A program made the position numbers and the translations under genes. From NCBI GenBank assembly GCA_039962225.1, contig JAMPKV010000008.1:62001-126000 (forward strand): a stretch of 64,000 nt of DNA, given 5' to 3'. The stretch comes from Microcoleus sp. AS-A8 (GTDB taxonomy: Bacteria > Cyanobacteriota > Cyanobacteriia > Cyanobacteriales > Coleofasciculaceae). Below the pieces are notes generated by a model. That model made no database searches and was not told where the DNA came from. It worked only from the letters and a program-made list of their open reading frames with translations. Shown here piece by piece: positions 29,066 to 37,469 of this stretch (its first letter is position 1; each line of letters starts with the position of its first letter).

Positions 29066-29569
29066 ATGACAGGACAAATAGTATCGACAGCTCAAGCCAA
29101 TTTAAAGATGGCTCTCTGGCAAGTAGATGCTGATTCAATGAGCAGCAGTGAGCTGTATGCATGGTTAGTTGACAGTGGCTTACCCCATGAGGTAACTATC
29201 AGACTCCATGAGCTTGCTAGCTATACAAAAAAATCTGGCAACAAAGTTCTAGCTGTCGGAAAAATCATTCTGCTCAAAATCATTGAGTTTATCAAGGCAC
29301 ATCCTAATTTAGCTATGGGTGTTGCTCTAGGCGCTGCTGTAGGACTCTTGGTGAATTCTGTACCAGTTCTAGGGTCAGTGTTAGCACCATTGGCAACAGT
29401 ATTGGGGATAACTATTGGTGCGATCGCTGGACACAGACTGGATAAAGGCAAAGAAGTCAATGAAGGAATAATTGGAGTTGCCCAAGACATTATTGAAATT
29501 GCCAGGGATTTTTTCAAATTATTTATTGATATTTTCAATGCTATCTTCCGCAACGTTATTACTGCCTAA
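29066..29569 (+). CDS. Small membrane protein with Gly/Ala-rich hairpin, function unknown
   Basis: A 167-residue protein from the ATG at 29066 (a TTG at 29000 would add 22 residues). The N-terminal half is soluble and helical. A long hydrophobic stretch, about residues 78-120 (LAMGVALGAAVGLLV, then VLAPLATVLGITIGAIAG), forms a two-helix hairpin with small residues in the glycine-zipper style. A C-terminal amphipathic helix follows (ARDFFKLFIDIFNAIF). I do not recognise the family. It is followed after 36 bases by a second small Gly/Ala-rich membrane protein on the same strand, so the two are probably an operon. It lies in a patch that looks acquired. Confidence 0.75.
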   Translation: MTGQIVSTAQANLKMALWQVDADSMSSSELYAWLVDSGLPHEVTIRLHELASYTKKSGNKVLAVGKIILLKIIEFIKAHPNLAMGVALGAAVGLLVNSVPVLGSVLAPLATVLGITIGAIAGHRLDKGKEVNEGIIGVAQDIIEIARDFFKLFIDIFNAIFRNVITA

Positions 29570-29605
29570 AGAAAAATTAAATCAACTTAAATCAGGAATT
29601 CTGAT

Positions 29606-30136
29606 ATGTTTGGAAATAAAACCCTAACTAAAGAGCAACTTCTTAAAGCACTTGAGGAACTGGAAAAAAATCCCCAGGATAGGCTAGGAATTTTAGCTGA
29701 TATTGGAGTTGGTGTTGTAGGTGCTGCTGGTGCTGGCTATGCTGCTTCTGTTTTGGGAGCTAGTGCTATATTCTTTGGGCTGATTCCAGTTGCCGCTCCC
29801 GTAGCAGTAGTTGCTGGCGGTGCTGCCTTAGGTGGACTGGCTCTCGTAGGAATCAAGAAGATGCTGTTTGATGGCACTTATGACGAAGGAAAAAGAGATC
29901 AAATACGAATTCAAATAGAGGAAAACCTAAGGGATATTGAAGCTAAAGAAAAGGCATCTAATTTAGGGGAAAATGATAAGAACCAGTTTTACACTTTCTT
30001 GAAAGAACCAGTAAAGTTTGATCTAATCAGTCCAGAGGATGCTCAAGGTTTAATAAACGCTGTAGAAAGTGGCAAAATGTCATTAAAGGAAGCGTATCAT
30101 TTAGTAGAAGATGTAATTAATTCAGCAAAACCCTAA
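29606..30136 (+). CDS. Second small membrane protein with Gly/Ala-rich hairpin, function unknown
   Basis: A 176-residue protein. A charged N-terminus (KTLTKEQLLKALEELEK) is followed by a hydrophobic hairpin rich in glycine and alanine (about residues 32-83, GVGVVGAAGAGYAASVLGA and VAAPVAVVAGGAALGGLALV), then a soluble Lys/Glu-rich helical C-terminus ending in a segment that resembles a short EF-hand-like or helix-turn-helix pair (LISPEDAQGLINAVESGKMS). A GGA ribosome site lies 9-11 bases upstream of the ATG. The gene shares architecture with its upstream neighbour but not clear sequence identity. A perfect hairpin with a T-run at 30326 may end the operon. Function is unknown; pore formation or membrane anchoring are possibilities only. 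Confidence 0.75.
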   Translation: MFGNKTLTKEQLLKALEELEKNPQDRLGILADIGVGVVGAAGAGYAASVLGASAIFFGLIPVAAPVAVVAGGAALGGLALVGIKKMLFDGTYDEGKRDQIRIQIEENLRDIEAKEKASNLGENDKNQFYTFLKEPVKFDLISPEDAQGLINAVESGKMSLKEAYHLVEDVINSAKP

Positions 30137-30325
30137 CTTCCTTCTGACTTCACGACTTGAAATGCTAGATATTGGCTATGCCGTTTGCTCCTAGTGATGC
30201 TGATATCTACTTCAGATGAGGTGAAGAAATACCAACTCTTCAGAGTAAAGCCCGAATGCTTCAGAAAGAACCCCAAAATACTCCTTGGTGGCAAATGCGG
30301 GTATTTTAGTAATCTTTTAGGTTTG
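30137..30325. other. Intergenic region after the membrane-protein pair
   Basis: No gene is supported; frames on both strands lack family-like sequence. The region continues into a hairpin with T-run at 30326-30368. Confidence 0.4.
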
Positions 30326-30368
30326 AATGCGATCGCACTTCGTTTAGGTAGGTGCGATCGCATTTTTT
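30326..30368 (+). terminator. HIP1-containing terminator hairpin
   Basis: AATGCGATCGCAC and GTGCGATCGCATT form a perfect 13-bp stem with a 13-base loop, followed by TTTTTT. The stem includes a HIP1 core in each arm. It would stop transcription of the two membrane-protein genes on the plus strand. Confidence 0.75.
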
Positions 30369-30467
30369 GTGTCTGGATTAGTGCAGAGTGCTTCCTTCTG
30401 CGAATGCAGGTACGATTTGCGCCATTCAAATCTCAAATGAGAGAGGCATGAGGTGCGATTGCCTCTC

Positions 30468-31272
30468 CTACACCTCTGGCTCAACCCCTAACGCCCGTAA
30501 CTGCTCCGCCAACCGCTCAGCCCGTTGTTGAGCTAACTCCTTCTCCTGCCGCTCTTGTTCGAGACGTTCCTCCGCCGTCAGCAGCAGATTCCCCCCTATA
30601 TCCCACCAGCGCAGCCAAGGCCATTCCTGATTCTGATACTTACCCTGCCAAATGCCCAATTCTGTTCCTAGAGGTTCAATGGGATAATGACCTCGCTCAT
30701 TCGCTGGCATGAGCTGATAGCGCCCGTTTACTAACTGATAAACCTCCACTCGTGCCTTTTTGACTTCATAGATGCCATAGTAAGGGATACGAATTGCTCG
30801 TTCGTAAACCCAAAACTTACCTTTCTTGGGAGTTTTGTCTCGTTCTTCCACACCCTCCCCAGAAACGAATTCCAAAGCAATTAGCGGCGCGACAAATTCC
30901 TTCCACAAGACATAGGAACGGCGAATTTCTCCATGGAGGTTAGGTGGCACATCCGGTACATAGAACCAATCCGGTGCCTCTGCTCCTCTTTCCGCTGGCT
31001 CTGGCGGTTCTGTCATGCGCCAGTAAATGCCGCAATCTCGACCAATGCAATACTGCCCATCTGGGTGGAGTTGCTGCAAAATTGGTGTAATACAGTCCGT
31101 GAGGAGGTCGCCTTCTGGGGGTTCGGAGAAAATTTTTGCCTGTGGCACGCTCCGCGAACACAAACTTACCATCCGAGTCGGGAAGCTGGGTATGATCTGG
31201 CAGGGAAGCAGGCAAACCCGCTGTGGGAGACAAATCGGTTGACGGGTCTAAAGATTGGGTGGTCTGGCTCAT
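30468..31272 (-). pseudogene. Uma2/DUF820-type restriction-fold protein, frameshifted
   Basis: The C-terminal 225 residues (DGQYCIGRDCGIYWRM, APDWFYVPDVPP, LIALEFVSGEG, KFWVYE, YGIYEV) match the cyanobacterial Uma2 family with a PD-(D/E)XK-like fold. The N-terminus MSQTTQSLDPSTDLS... starts at 31272 in another frame. The break falls at 31138-31160, where GTGTTCGCGGAGCGTGCC, a sequence resembling the interspersed GTTCGC-GTAGCGTGCC repeats of cyanobacteria, separates DGKFV from KIFSEPPEG. An inserted short repeat could have shifted the frame. A C-terminal coiled coil (EERLEQERQEKELAQQRAE) is typical of these proteins. Translation from an internal GTG is possible but would lack the N-terminus. 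Confidence 0.8.
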
Positions 31273-31882
31273 ATCGCTTGAGGATGTCAGTATCCTGAAG
31301 GTTATACCCATGATTGCTCCAAAGCCGGAGCTGAGGTTATCTCAAGGTTAGCCCAAGGAGCGATCGCCCACTGTAGAGTACTTCGTCGTGCTTGCCGAAT
31401 AGACGCAGTCCTTGGGGCGATAGGCTCAAAGCGTCTTGCCCAAAGGGCGATCGCAAATGGGAACAAGTCAGTCGTAATAATCGGTGCGGAGGCTTCTACT
31501 CTGGTAAGTCTTTTCTTTGCAAGGTGGATATTGTATCTTAACTACTTCACCTGTTTTCCTGCGTTATTGACAACTTTAGCGTAGTGCGGCAGGTTTCAGG
31601 TCTCCAGCACAAGAGCTACTTTCCTATGCTCAAGAGCGTCCTCAACAAAGACCTAAGGCTCAGGCGTCGCAGTAGCCAATATCTTTTTGGGCAGAGAGCT
31701 TCACTTGAATTGGTAAAAACTGAGACAATTACCAAAGGGTTCTCCAGCAAGATTTGAAATGTATTAGCTGAGATTGCCTATGAGTAACTTTGACGTTCTA
31801 CAAGACTATCCACAGAAGCAAGATTTTGGCACAATTGATCCATTAACTTTCCTCTTATGACCTTTTCTAAAACTTGGGATTA
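31273..31882. other. Intergenic region with a decayed tldD 5' fragment
   Basis: This 610-base region has no intact gene. Positions 31440-31545 resemble the start and upstream leader of tldD at 28200-28355 (see the separate entry). The rest shows HIP1 sites but no coding potential I can support. Confidence 0.5.
31440..31545 (-). pseudogene. Decayed duplicate of the tldD 5' end
   Basis: Plus-strand blocks AAGTCAGTCGT, ATAATCGGTGCGG, AAGTCTTT, ATTGTA and ACTTCAC occur in the same order and spacing as at the tldD start (28260-28355). Read on the minus strand the fragment gives SAPIITTDL...FAIA against PAPITTTDLATLAIDA in TldD. The start codon is lost and homology fades on both sides. Confidence 0.75.
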
Positions 31883-32458
31883 ATGAAACCAACTAATCAA
31901 CCCATACGCTTGCAACTTAACCACTATCGCTCCTATATTGCGATATCCTATGATGACATAGAAGTGGGTTTTTGCACTCCTGAATTTGCCGACCGAATTG
32001 TTGAAACGTTTAATGAGTATGAGCGGCTACACGAAGATAATGAAACTTTAAACAAAGCCTTACAAATGGCTTGCAGGGACTTGGTCAAACAATCAGGTGG
32101 CAACGCTTATCATGTTACTCGGCGCATCAAACAATACATAGAAAAAGCTAAACGCCCTGAACATGGTACACGAGCCATTGCCTTCTTACTACGCGAAAGA
32201 CAACGGGAACTTGACCTCAGCAACAGGGAATTTGTGCGCTTCTGCTATTCTTACAAACTGGCTCCTCAAGAACTGAAAGATATTTTTAGTGGCAAAGACA
32301 TTACAGATAACCAACTCAAAGTTTTATCGCGAATTCTCGGAAAATCGGCTGAGGAGTTAACCGAAGTGCGAGATGGTTTTAGCGATAGTGAACTCAATCG
32401 CTTAGCCCGAATTCTGGGTACCTCGAATGAAGAATTATCGGATTTATTCAAAGGATAA
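31883..32458 (+). CDS. Small protein with two C-terminal helical repeats, function unknown
   Basis: A 191-residue soluble protein from the ATG at 31883 (a TTG at 31874 is also in frame). The N-terminus (IRLQLNHYRSYIAISYDD) looks like strands. The middle (LNKALQMACRDLVKQSG) is helical. The C-terminal half is Arg/Lys-rich and contains two units of the pattern L(S/A)RILG(K/T)S(A/N)EEL, at about residues 147-163 and 173-190, which look like helix-turn-helix halves. A DNA-binding role is possible but not shown. It converges on the four-GAF gene. Confidence 0.75.
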   Translation: MKPTNQPIRLQLNHYRSYIAISYDDIEVGFCTPEFADRIVETFNEYERLHEDNETLNKALQMACRDLVKQSGGNAYHVTRRIKQYIEKAKRPEHGTRAIAFLLRERQRELDLSNREFVRFCYSYKLAPQELKDIFSGKDITDNQLKVLSRILGKSAEELTEVRDGFSDSELNRLARILGTSNEELSDLFKG

Positions 32459-32504
32459 ACTATCCTAAACTCAATTAGGATATTTGACCCGATGAGGCTT
32501 TCAC

Positions 32505-35399
32505 TTATTTTTGTGTGCTTCTAGACCGATTAGTAATTCCTGGCAGAATCACACCCACTTGATTGTTAAAAATCTCCATATCCTTTTGATCCTTTTCCTC
32601 AAAACTCAATTTGAAGTAATCGGGTACGTTAGGCCAGTCAGACGAATCATATTCGGGAAAATCACCAGGCTTCCGTTTGTTAATGAGTTGAGTGACACCC
32701 AGTAACTCGCCATCCGAACCCACAACTGGCATACAGAGTAGGCTACAAGTACGATAATGGGTTCTCTCGTCCGTTTGTCGAGCCATGTAAGAGTCAGGAT
32801 GGTCATATAAGTCAAAGGCAATATTCACCGCCTGACCCGTTTGAGCAACCTTGCCCACAAAGCCTTCTCCCATCGGGACTCGTGTTTCCAGCCAAGAACC
32901 ATCGCCTTGGCGGATAGTTGTCCACAATTCATTAGTTTGGTGATCCAACAACCAAAGGGAACTGCGATCGGCATTCGTAAGTTTTTTCGCAGCTTGCATC
33001 ACTTTTTGAATCAAGTCTTCTGGATGGCCACTACTTTGGCTCACGAAGCTAATCGCTTGATAGAGCGGATCGATCGCTTGTCGTTGCTCCTGAATCGCTC
33101 TAATTTCTCGATGGAAAGATTGGAACGCTTGTAGGATTGGCAGTATCGAGGCCGTACACTGCTGTAGCTTCTCTGCATCCGCTTTTGTAAAGCCCCTAGT
33201 ATCAATTCGTTCGGCTAACGGAATACTGGGGTCAAGAGATAGGAATTTGTTAAATGACCGAACAATGGCGATCACCTTTCCTCGTTGATCCAAAACAGGA
33301 AATAGTAACAAATTATGCAAGCTACTTATACTTTTCGAGGTGATGCCTCTATGGATTAAGACATCGTTCAACTTGCTAGGTTTACTACTGGCTTGTACAG
33401 CTTTTGAGTCAACAATTTTATTGGCGATCCCTAGATTCGCCGAAATCCGAATCTCTGAGGCATTACTCGCTTCTTCCTCAAAAATTAACGACCAAAATCC
33501 AGTTTCTTCGGCATCCAACATGAAAATCGTTGTATGCTCAGCTTCCAATAACTTGTTAATCGTCAGACTAATAAAACTCAGCAAATAGTAAAGTGCATTG
33601 TAGAGAGCTTCATCACTCTGGTCTAGTATCGAATTACTCAGTACAGCTAGAGCATTATAAATCGCTTTTTGCGGTTCAACTTGCGCTAGCTGCTTCAGGG
33701 TTTCATGGGTTCTCACAAATTGGAGTACCACTCCAACGCGCTCATTAAAGACTTGCATCGACTGTTGGTCGTTTTTGTCAAAGCTAGTCTTAAAGAAATC
33801 GGGAACTGTCGGCCATTCTTCTTTGTTATATTCACCGAAGTCACCGGGTTTGCGTTTGTTGACCAGTTGGGTGACACCCAGCAACTCGCCATCAGGACTC
33901 ACAACGGGCATACACAGTAAGCTACAAGTGCGATAACGAGTTTGCTCGTCGATTTTTTTCGCATTCTCGGCGCTAGGGTGGTTGTATAAATCGAACGGAA
34001 TAATCATGGGTTCGCGAGCTTGAGCCACTTGACCGGCGAAACCCACCCCAACCGGACACCGGACTTCCCCTTTACCCGGAAGTTCGGTCCACAAGTCACC
34101 CCGGTCATGATCAATCAACCACAGCGTACTGCGATCAGCATTCAGCAGTTTTTTCGCTGTATTCATCACCCGTTGCAGGATGGCTTTGGTATCCAAATTA
34201 ATTTGGTCAAGAGAGCGGGTGGCTTCGATCAGGGCTGCCGTTGCCCGTAGCTTCTTGGTTACTCTATAACAAGACTGGCAGCTTTCTAAAATCCGGCGAA
34301 TCGGAACCACACATTTCGCCAATCGTTCTAGGTCTAATTTTGTAAAGCCCTGTGGCTTAGTGGGCTGCTCACTGCTCTCCTGCGACTTCTCCGGCTGCAA
34401 CTTGTTCAGCAGTTGAATAACAGCAACGACCTCTTTGTGTTCATCCAAGATCGGCAGGGCTAAAATATTTTGAGTTTTGTAATGGTATTTCTTGTCATAT
34501 TCTTTGACTAAAGCGGCGCGTGGGTCTTCATAGACATTGTTAGCAATATGAATAACTTTCCTAGTCTGGGCGACTTGACCTGCAATCCCTTCCCCGACTC
34601 GCACCTGAATATCGAGAAATTCTCCCTCTTCATTCTCCGCCACTAGCGACCACAATTCTGTCTTGTCGTCATTGAGTAAATAGATTGTGGCTCGGTCTGC
34701 ACCTAATAAACTTCCTACTTTTGCCGTAACTTCTCGTAATACTTGGTAGAGAGCCTGAGCTGAACCTTCATCCTCGGCTTCATTGTCGGCCTGAGACAAA
34801 ATTTCTACCTGAGAAACTAGCAGTTTTCTTTCTAATTCAGCCAGAGTTCTCAAAAATTCTGTGTCAGTTGGTTCAACCTCAGATTTTTGATTTTTCAAGG
34901 CATGTTCAATCCAAGCCTCGCTAAATATGGCCTCATAAACCCGATTGTGAGGCTTTAACTTGCCTTGTTGCTTGACGACTAAACCCAATAGTCGCAATTC
35001 ATTTTGTTCGGGTGTGTCATTGGCGACCACAACCTCTTGCCGCAAAATACGCTGATAGAGCTGCAAGAGCCTAACACTGCGCTGATTTCGTCTCAGGAGG
35101 CGATCGCGGATAGTTCGCAAATGATCGAGTTCCGGCAGGGTCTCCCATTTTTCAATGAGCTGTTGGCGCACCAAGCGGTCAAACCATTCCGCTTCCTCAC
35201 CGACCGGAGGTGAATCCTCCGCTTCGACAATCAGTTGACATAGCTTTTGGGTGAGTAAGGGCTGTCCCCCCGTCCATTTCAACACCTCTGTTAGTAATTT
35301 TTTGTAATTTTGGGATTTTTCTTTTAATCCCTGAGCAATGAGTAATCCGCTCTTGATAACTTCGCTATGACGTAAGGATTCAGATGTATTTGTGATCAT
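32505..35399 (-). CDS. Four-GAF sensor protein with STAND-type N-terminal module, no output domain
   Basis: A 964-residue protein. Residues about 30-170 (VLKWTGGQPLLTQKLC, HLRTIRDRLLRRNQRS, LRLLGLVVKQQGKLKPHNRVYEAIF) match the C-terminal helical/winged-helix part of cyanobacterial AAA-like STAND proteins; the nucleotide-binding part with Walker A is absent. Four GAF domains follow at about 210-350, 403-550, 600-745 and 793-950. GAF2 and GAF4 are close paralogues (ADRS(T/S)LWL, YRTCSLLCMPVV, LGVTQL(V/I)NKRKPGDF). No chromophore-binding cysteine in a phytochrome-like context, and no kinase or cyclase domain, is evident. A signalling scaffold is likely; ligand and partner are unknown. Confidence 0.9.
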   Translation of the reverse strand: MITNTSESLRHSEVIKSGLLIAQGLKEKSQNYKKLLTEVLKWTGGQPLLTQKLCQLIVEAEDSPPVGEEAEWFDRLVRQQLIEKWETLPELDHLRTIRDRLLRRNQRSVRLLQLYQRILRQEVVVANDTPEQNELRLLGLVVKQQGKLKPHNRVYEAIFSEAWIEHALKNQKSEVEPTDTEFLRTLAELERKLLVSQVEILSQADNEAEDEGSAQALYQVLREVTAKVGSLLGADRATIYLLNDDKTELWSLVAENEEGEFLDIQVRVGEGIAGQVAQTRKVIHIANNVYEDPRAALVKEYDKKYHYKTQNILALPILDEHKEVVAVIQLLNKLQPEKSQESSEQPTKPQGFTKLDLERLAKCVVPIRRILESCQSCYRVTKKLRATAALIEATRSLDQINLDTKAILQRVMNTAKKLLNADRSTLWLIDHDRGDLWTELPGKGEVRCPVGVGFAGQVAQAREPMIIPFDLYNHPSAENAKKIDEQTRYRTCSLLCMPVVSPDGELLGVTQLVNKRKPGDFGEYNKEEWPTVPDFFKTSFDKNDQQSMQVFNERVGVVLQFVRTHETLKQLAQVEPQKAIYNALAVLSNSILDQSDEALYNALYYLLSFISLTINKLLEAEHTTIFMLDAEETGFWSLIFEEEASNASEIRISANLGIANKIVDSKAVQASSKPSKLNDVLIHRGITSKSISSLHNLLLFPVLDQRGKVIAIVRSFNKFLSLDPSIPLAERIDTRGFTKADAEKLQQCTASILPILQAFQSFHREIRAIQEQRQAIDPLYQAISFVSQSSGHPEDLIQKVMQAAKKLTNADRSSLWLLDHQTNELWTTIRQGDGSWLETRVPMGEGFVGKVAQTGQAVNIAFDLYDHPDSYMARQTDERTHYRTCSLLCMPVVGSDGELLGVTQLINKRKPGDFPEYDSSDWPNVPDYFKLSFEEKDQKDMEIFNNQVGVILPGITNRSRSTQK

Positions 35400-36038
35400 G
35401 GTGCAGCCTGATGGGAGAGTATTAAGTCTTAAACTTTCTTAAAATTTAGGAATTGGGAGCAGGTCACTAGCAGCTACAGATGAGTTTTGAGTGTTTCATA
35501 GATTTAGCTGTATTTTACGAGGAGTTTTGCGTTCCCCACGAGTTAATCTTGGGCACAACTTATAACTCGAAAGCGACATAGCTGTTGAACCACCGACGCT
35601 TCAGCTCAAATTCCGAGATAAAGCCTAAAGGGATTGGGCAAGCGGATGCTTCATCCCAAGTTATATTGGTTTAAATCACTCCCCATCTCGGCGTTGGGAG
35701 CATTCGTGTATTAGATGCATCTCCCTAGTGAGCAAATAGTATATCTAAATCAGAACGACAGGATCAGCTAAGCCTTGTTCTCTATTATCTTGTCTCAACG
35801 ACAGTGATCGGTGAACAGTAACCTGTCTAATTTTGAATTTGCTCGACAAAGACAAATAAGGGCGTTAAGCCACGAGTTTATCGCCAATTGCCCAAAATTA
35901 GACGAACAGCGAACACTTTGCTCGGTCAGGTACTTCAATACCCAAAATTGGGTTGCTATGATTAGAGCTTATTTCAACTTACCAAATTGGCTCTCACCCA
36001 ACTTTGGCAAGTATTCGTGGATTCTACGGGGTGTCATC
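35400..36038. other. Leader region upstream of the URC cluster
   Basis: Divergent from the four-GAF gene. No other gene is seen. From 35811 an in-frame extension of the next gene starts with GTG but it contains no conserved sequence and probably is untranslated. Promoters for both sides should lie here. Confidence 0.4.
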
Positions 36039-37304
36039 ATGCAAAACTCGAAAACCGTATCCAAACAGAAACATATTGTTCTAACTTCTCATCCAGGTCG
36101 TTTAGCGTCAAAGCCGTTAAGCGTGCACTGGGGAGAAAGTGACCCCAGCAAACGAGGCGCAATTATTGGCACATTGACCAACCCAGCTCACCGAAATGTG
36201 ATCGGGACACACTCCGGTTCTTATTCGGTCTATCGGGCTTTAGCGGTCGCCAGTGGCGCTCTCCAAGCCAGCCACCGCGCCGATCTGACCAATACGTCTC
36301 CAGTGGTTGCGATCGGGCCTCATCCCAGTTGGGCTGATGCCAGCAAAATCGTCGCCCTCGATCCCTTTGGCGCGATGGTGGGTGAAGCTTACGCCGAGCT
36401 GTACCAGCAGGGATACGACATTCGACCGACGATCGCAATCACTCAGGCTCATATTAATATGCCAGAGTTACAGGATGCGATCGCCAAAGGCCGTTTGCTC
36501 ATCGATAATCGAATTGTCAAAAGTGGTGGCAGTTTAGTCGTAACGAAGATCGCCATTGACCCTGTATGGTATCTGCCGGGATTGGCTAAGCGCCTCAAAG
36601 TTGGGGAAAGTGACTTACGTCGTGCCCTGTTTCAACAAACCGGTGGGATGTATCCGGAATTAGTCACCCGCCCCGATTTACAAGTCTTCTTACCACCGAT
36701 TGGCGGCATCACGGTTTACCTGATTGGCGATGTAGCGGCGATTACCGACCCCAACCGTAAGCTAGCTGTGCGGGTACATGATGAATGCAACGGCTCAGAT
36801 GTGTTTGGTTCCGATATTTGCACCTGCCGCCCTTATCTGGTGCATGGTTTGGAGGTCTGTGTTCAGACAGCACAAGAGGGCGGTGCTGGTATCTTAGTTT
36901 ACTTCCGTAAGGAAGGTCGAGCCTTGGGTGAGGTCACGAAATTCCTAGTCTACAATGCCCGTAAGCGTCAAGAAGGAGGCGATCGCGCCGATGCCTACTT
37001 CAGTCGCACAGAGTGCGTTGCAGGCGTGCAGGATATGCGGTTTCAAGAACTGATGCCTGATGTGCTGCATTGGCTGGGCATCACGCAAATTGACCGCTTT
37101 GTCTCCATGAGCGATATGAAATACAACGCGATCGTCAATTCTGGCATTAAGATTATCAATCGCATTGCCATTCCAGACGAGTTGATTCCGGCTGATGCAC
37201 AGGTGGAAATCGCTGCCAAGCAAGCGGCGGGTTACTACACAGAGGGACTTGCACCCGATGCGGTCACTCTGACTCAAATTAAAGGACGCAACTTAGTCAG
37301 TTAG
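36039..37304 (+). CDS. GTP cyclohydrolase II-like protein of the URC1 type
   Basis: About 421 residues from the ATG at 36039; an upstream GTG at 35811 gives a 76-residue extension without recognisable sequence. The protein is related to GTP cyclohydrolase II (RibA): zinc-ligand cysteines occur as DECNGSDVFGSDICTC (about residues 248-264), with downstream VYFRKEGRALGEVTKF. It has a long N-terminal domain (HIVLTSHPGRLASKPLSVHWG) absent from RibA, which is the mark of the URC1-type group. Its neighbours, a DUF1688 gene and upp on the same strand, are the set described for the URC uracil-degradation pathway of fungi and some bacteria. RibA in riboflavin synthesis is the alternative but less likely. 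Confidence 0.85.
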   Translation: MQNSKTVSKQKHIVLTSHPGRLASKPLSVHWGESDPSKRGAIIGTLTNPAHRNVIGTHSGSYSVYRALAVASGALQASHRADLTNTSPVVAIGPHPSWADASKIVALDPFGAMVGEAYAELYQQGYDIRPTIAITQAHINMPELQDAIAKGRLLIDNRIVKSGGSLVVTKIAIDPVWYLPGLAKRLKVGESDLRRALFQQTGGMYPELVTRPDLQVFLPPIGGITVYLIGDVAAITDPNRKLAVRVHDECNGSDVFGSDICTCRPYLVHGLEVCVQTAQEGGAGILVYFRKEGRALGEVTKFLVYNARKRQEGGDRADAYFSRTECVAGVQDMRFQELMPDVLHWLGITQIDRFVSMSDMKYNAIVNSGIKIINRIAIPDELIPADAQVEIAAKQAAGYYTEGLAPDAVTLTQIKGRNLVS

Positions 37305-37336
37305 GAGCTTCCCAATCAAAAAATATCCAACTACCC

Positions 37337-37398
37337 CTTGTGGAGTGAGCATCCTGTCCGGCTTTGACCTGTTGCAGGCCAGACGCCTGCTCCACAAG
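37337..37398. repeat. Imperfect inverted repeat between URC-type genes
   Basis: CTTGTGGAG pairs with CTCCACAAG across 44 bases that include a further CAGGCC-type inner palindrome. It resembles the TGTGGAGCAGGCATCCTGCC-like interspersed repeats of cyanobacteria. It sits in the 165-base gap before the DUF1688 gene. Confidence 0.7.
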
Positions 37399-37469
37399 AT
37401 CGGGTAACTTAGTTTTTGGGAATTCCATTAAACGGCTGACTTCATCCTTCATACTTTCTTTTGTTGCTC

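Noticed and set aside
30133-30451. Frames on both strands around the HIP1 hairpin
   Set aside because: Both cross a strong palindrome and lack protein-like composition.
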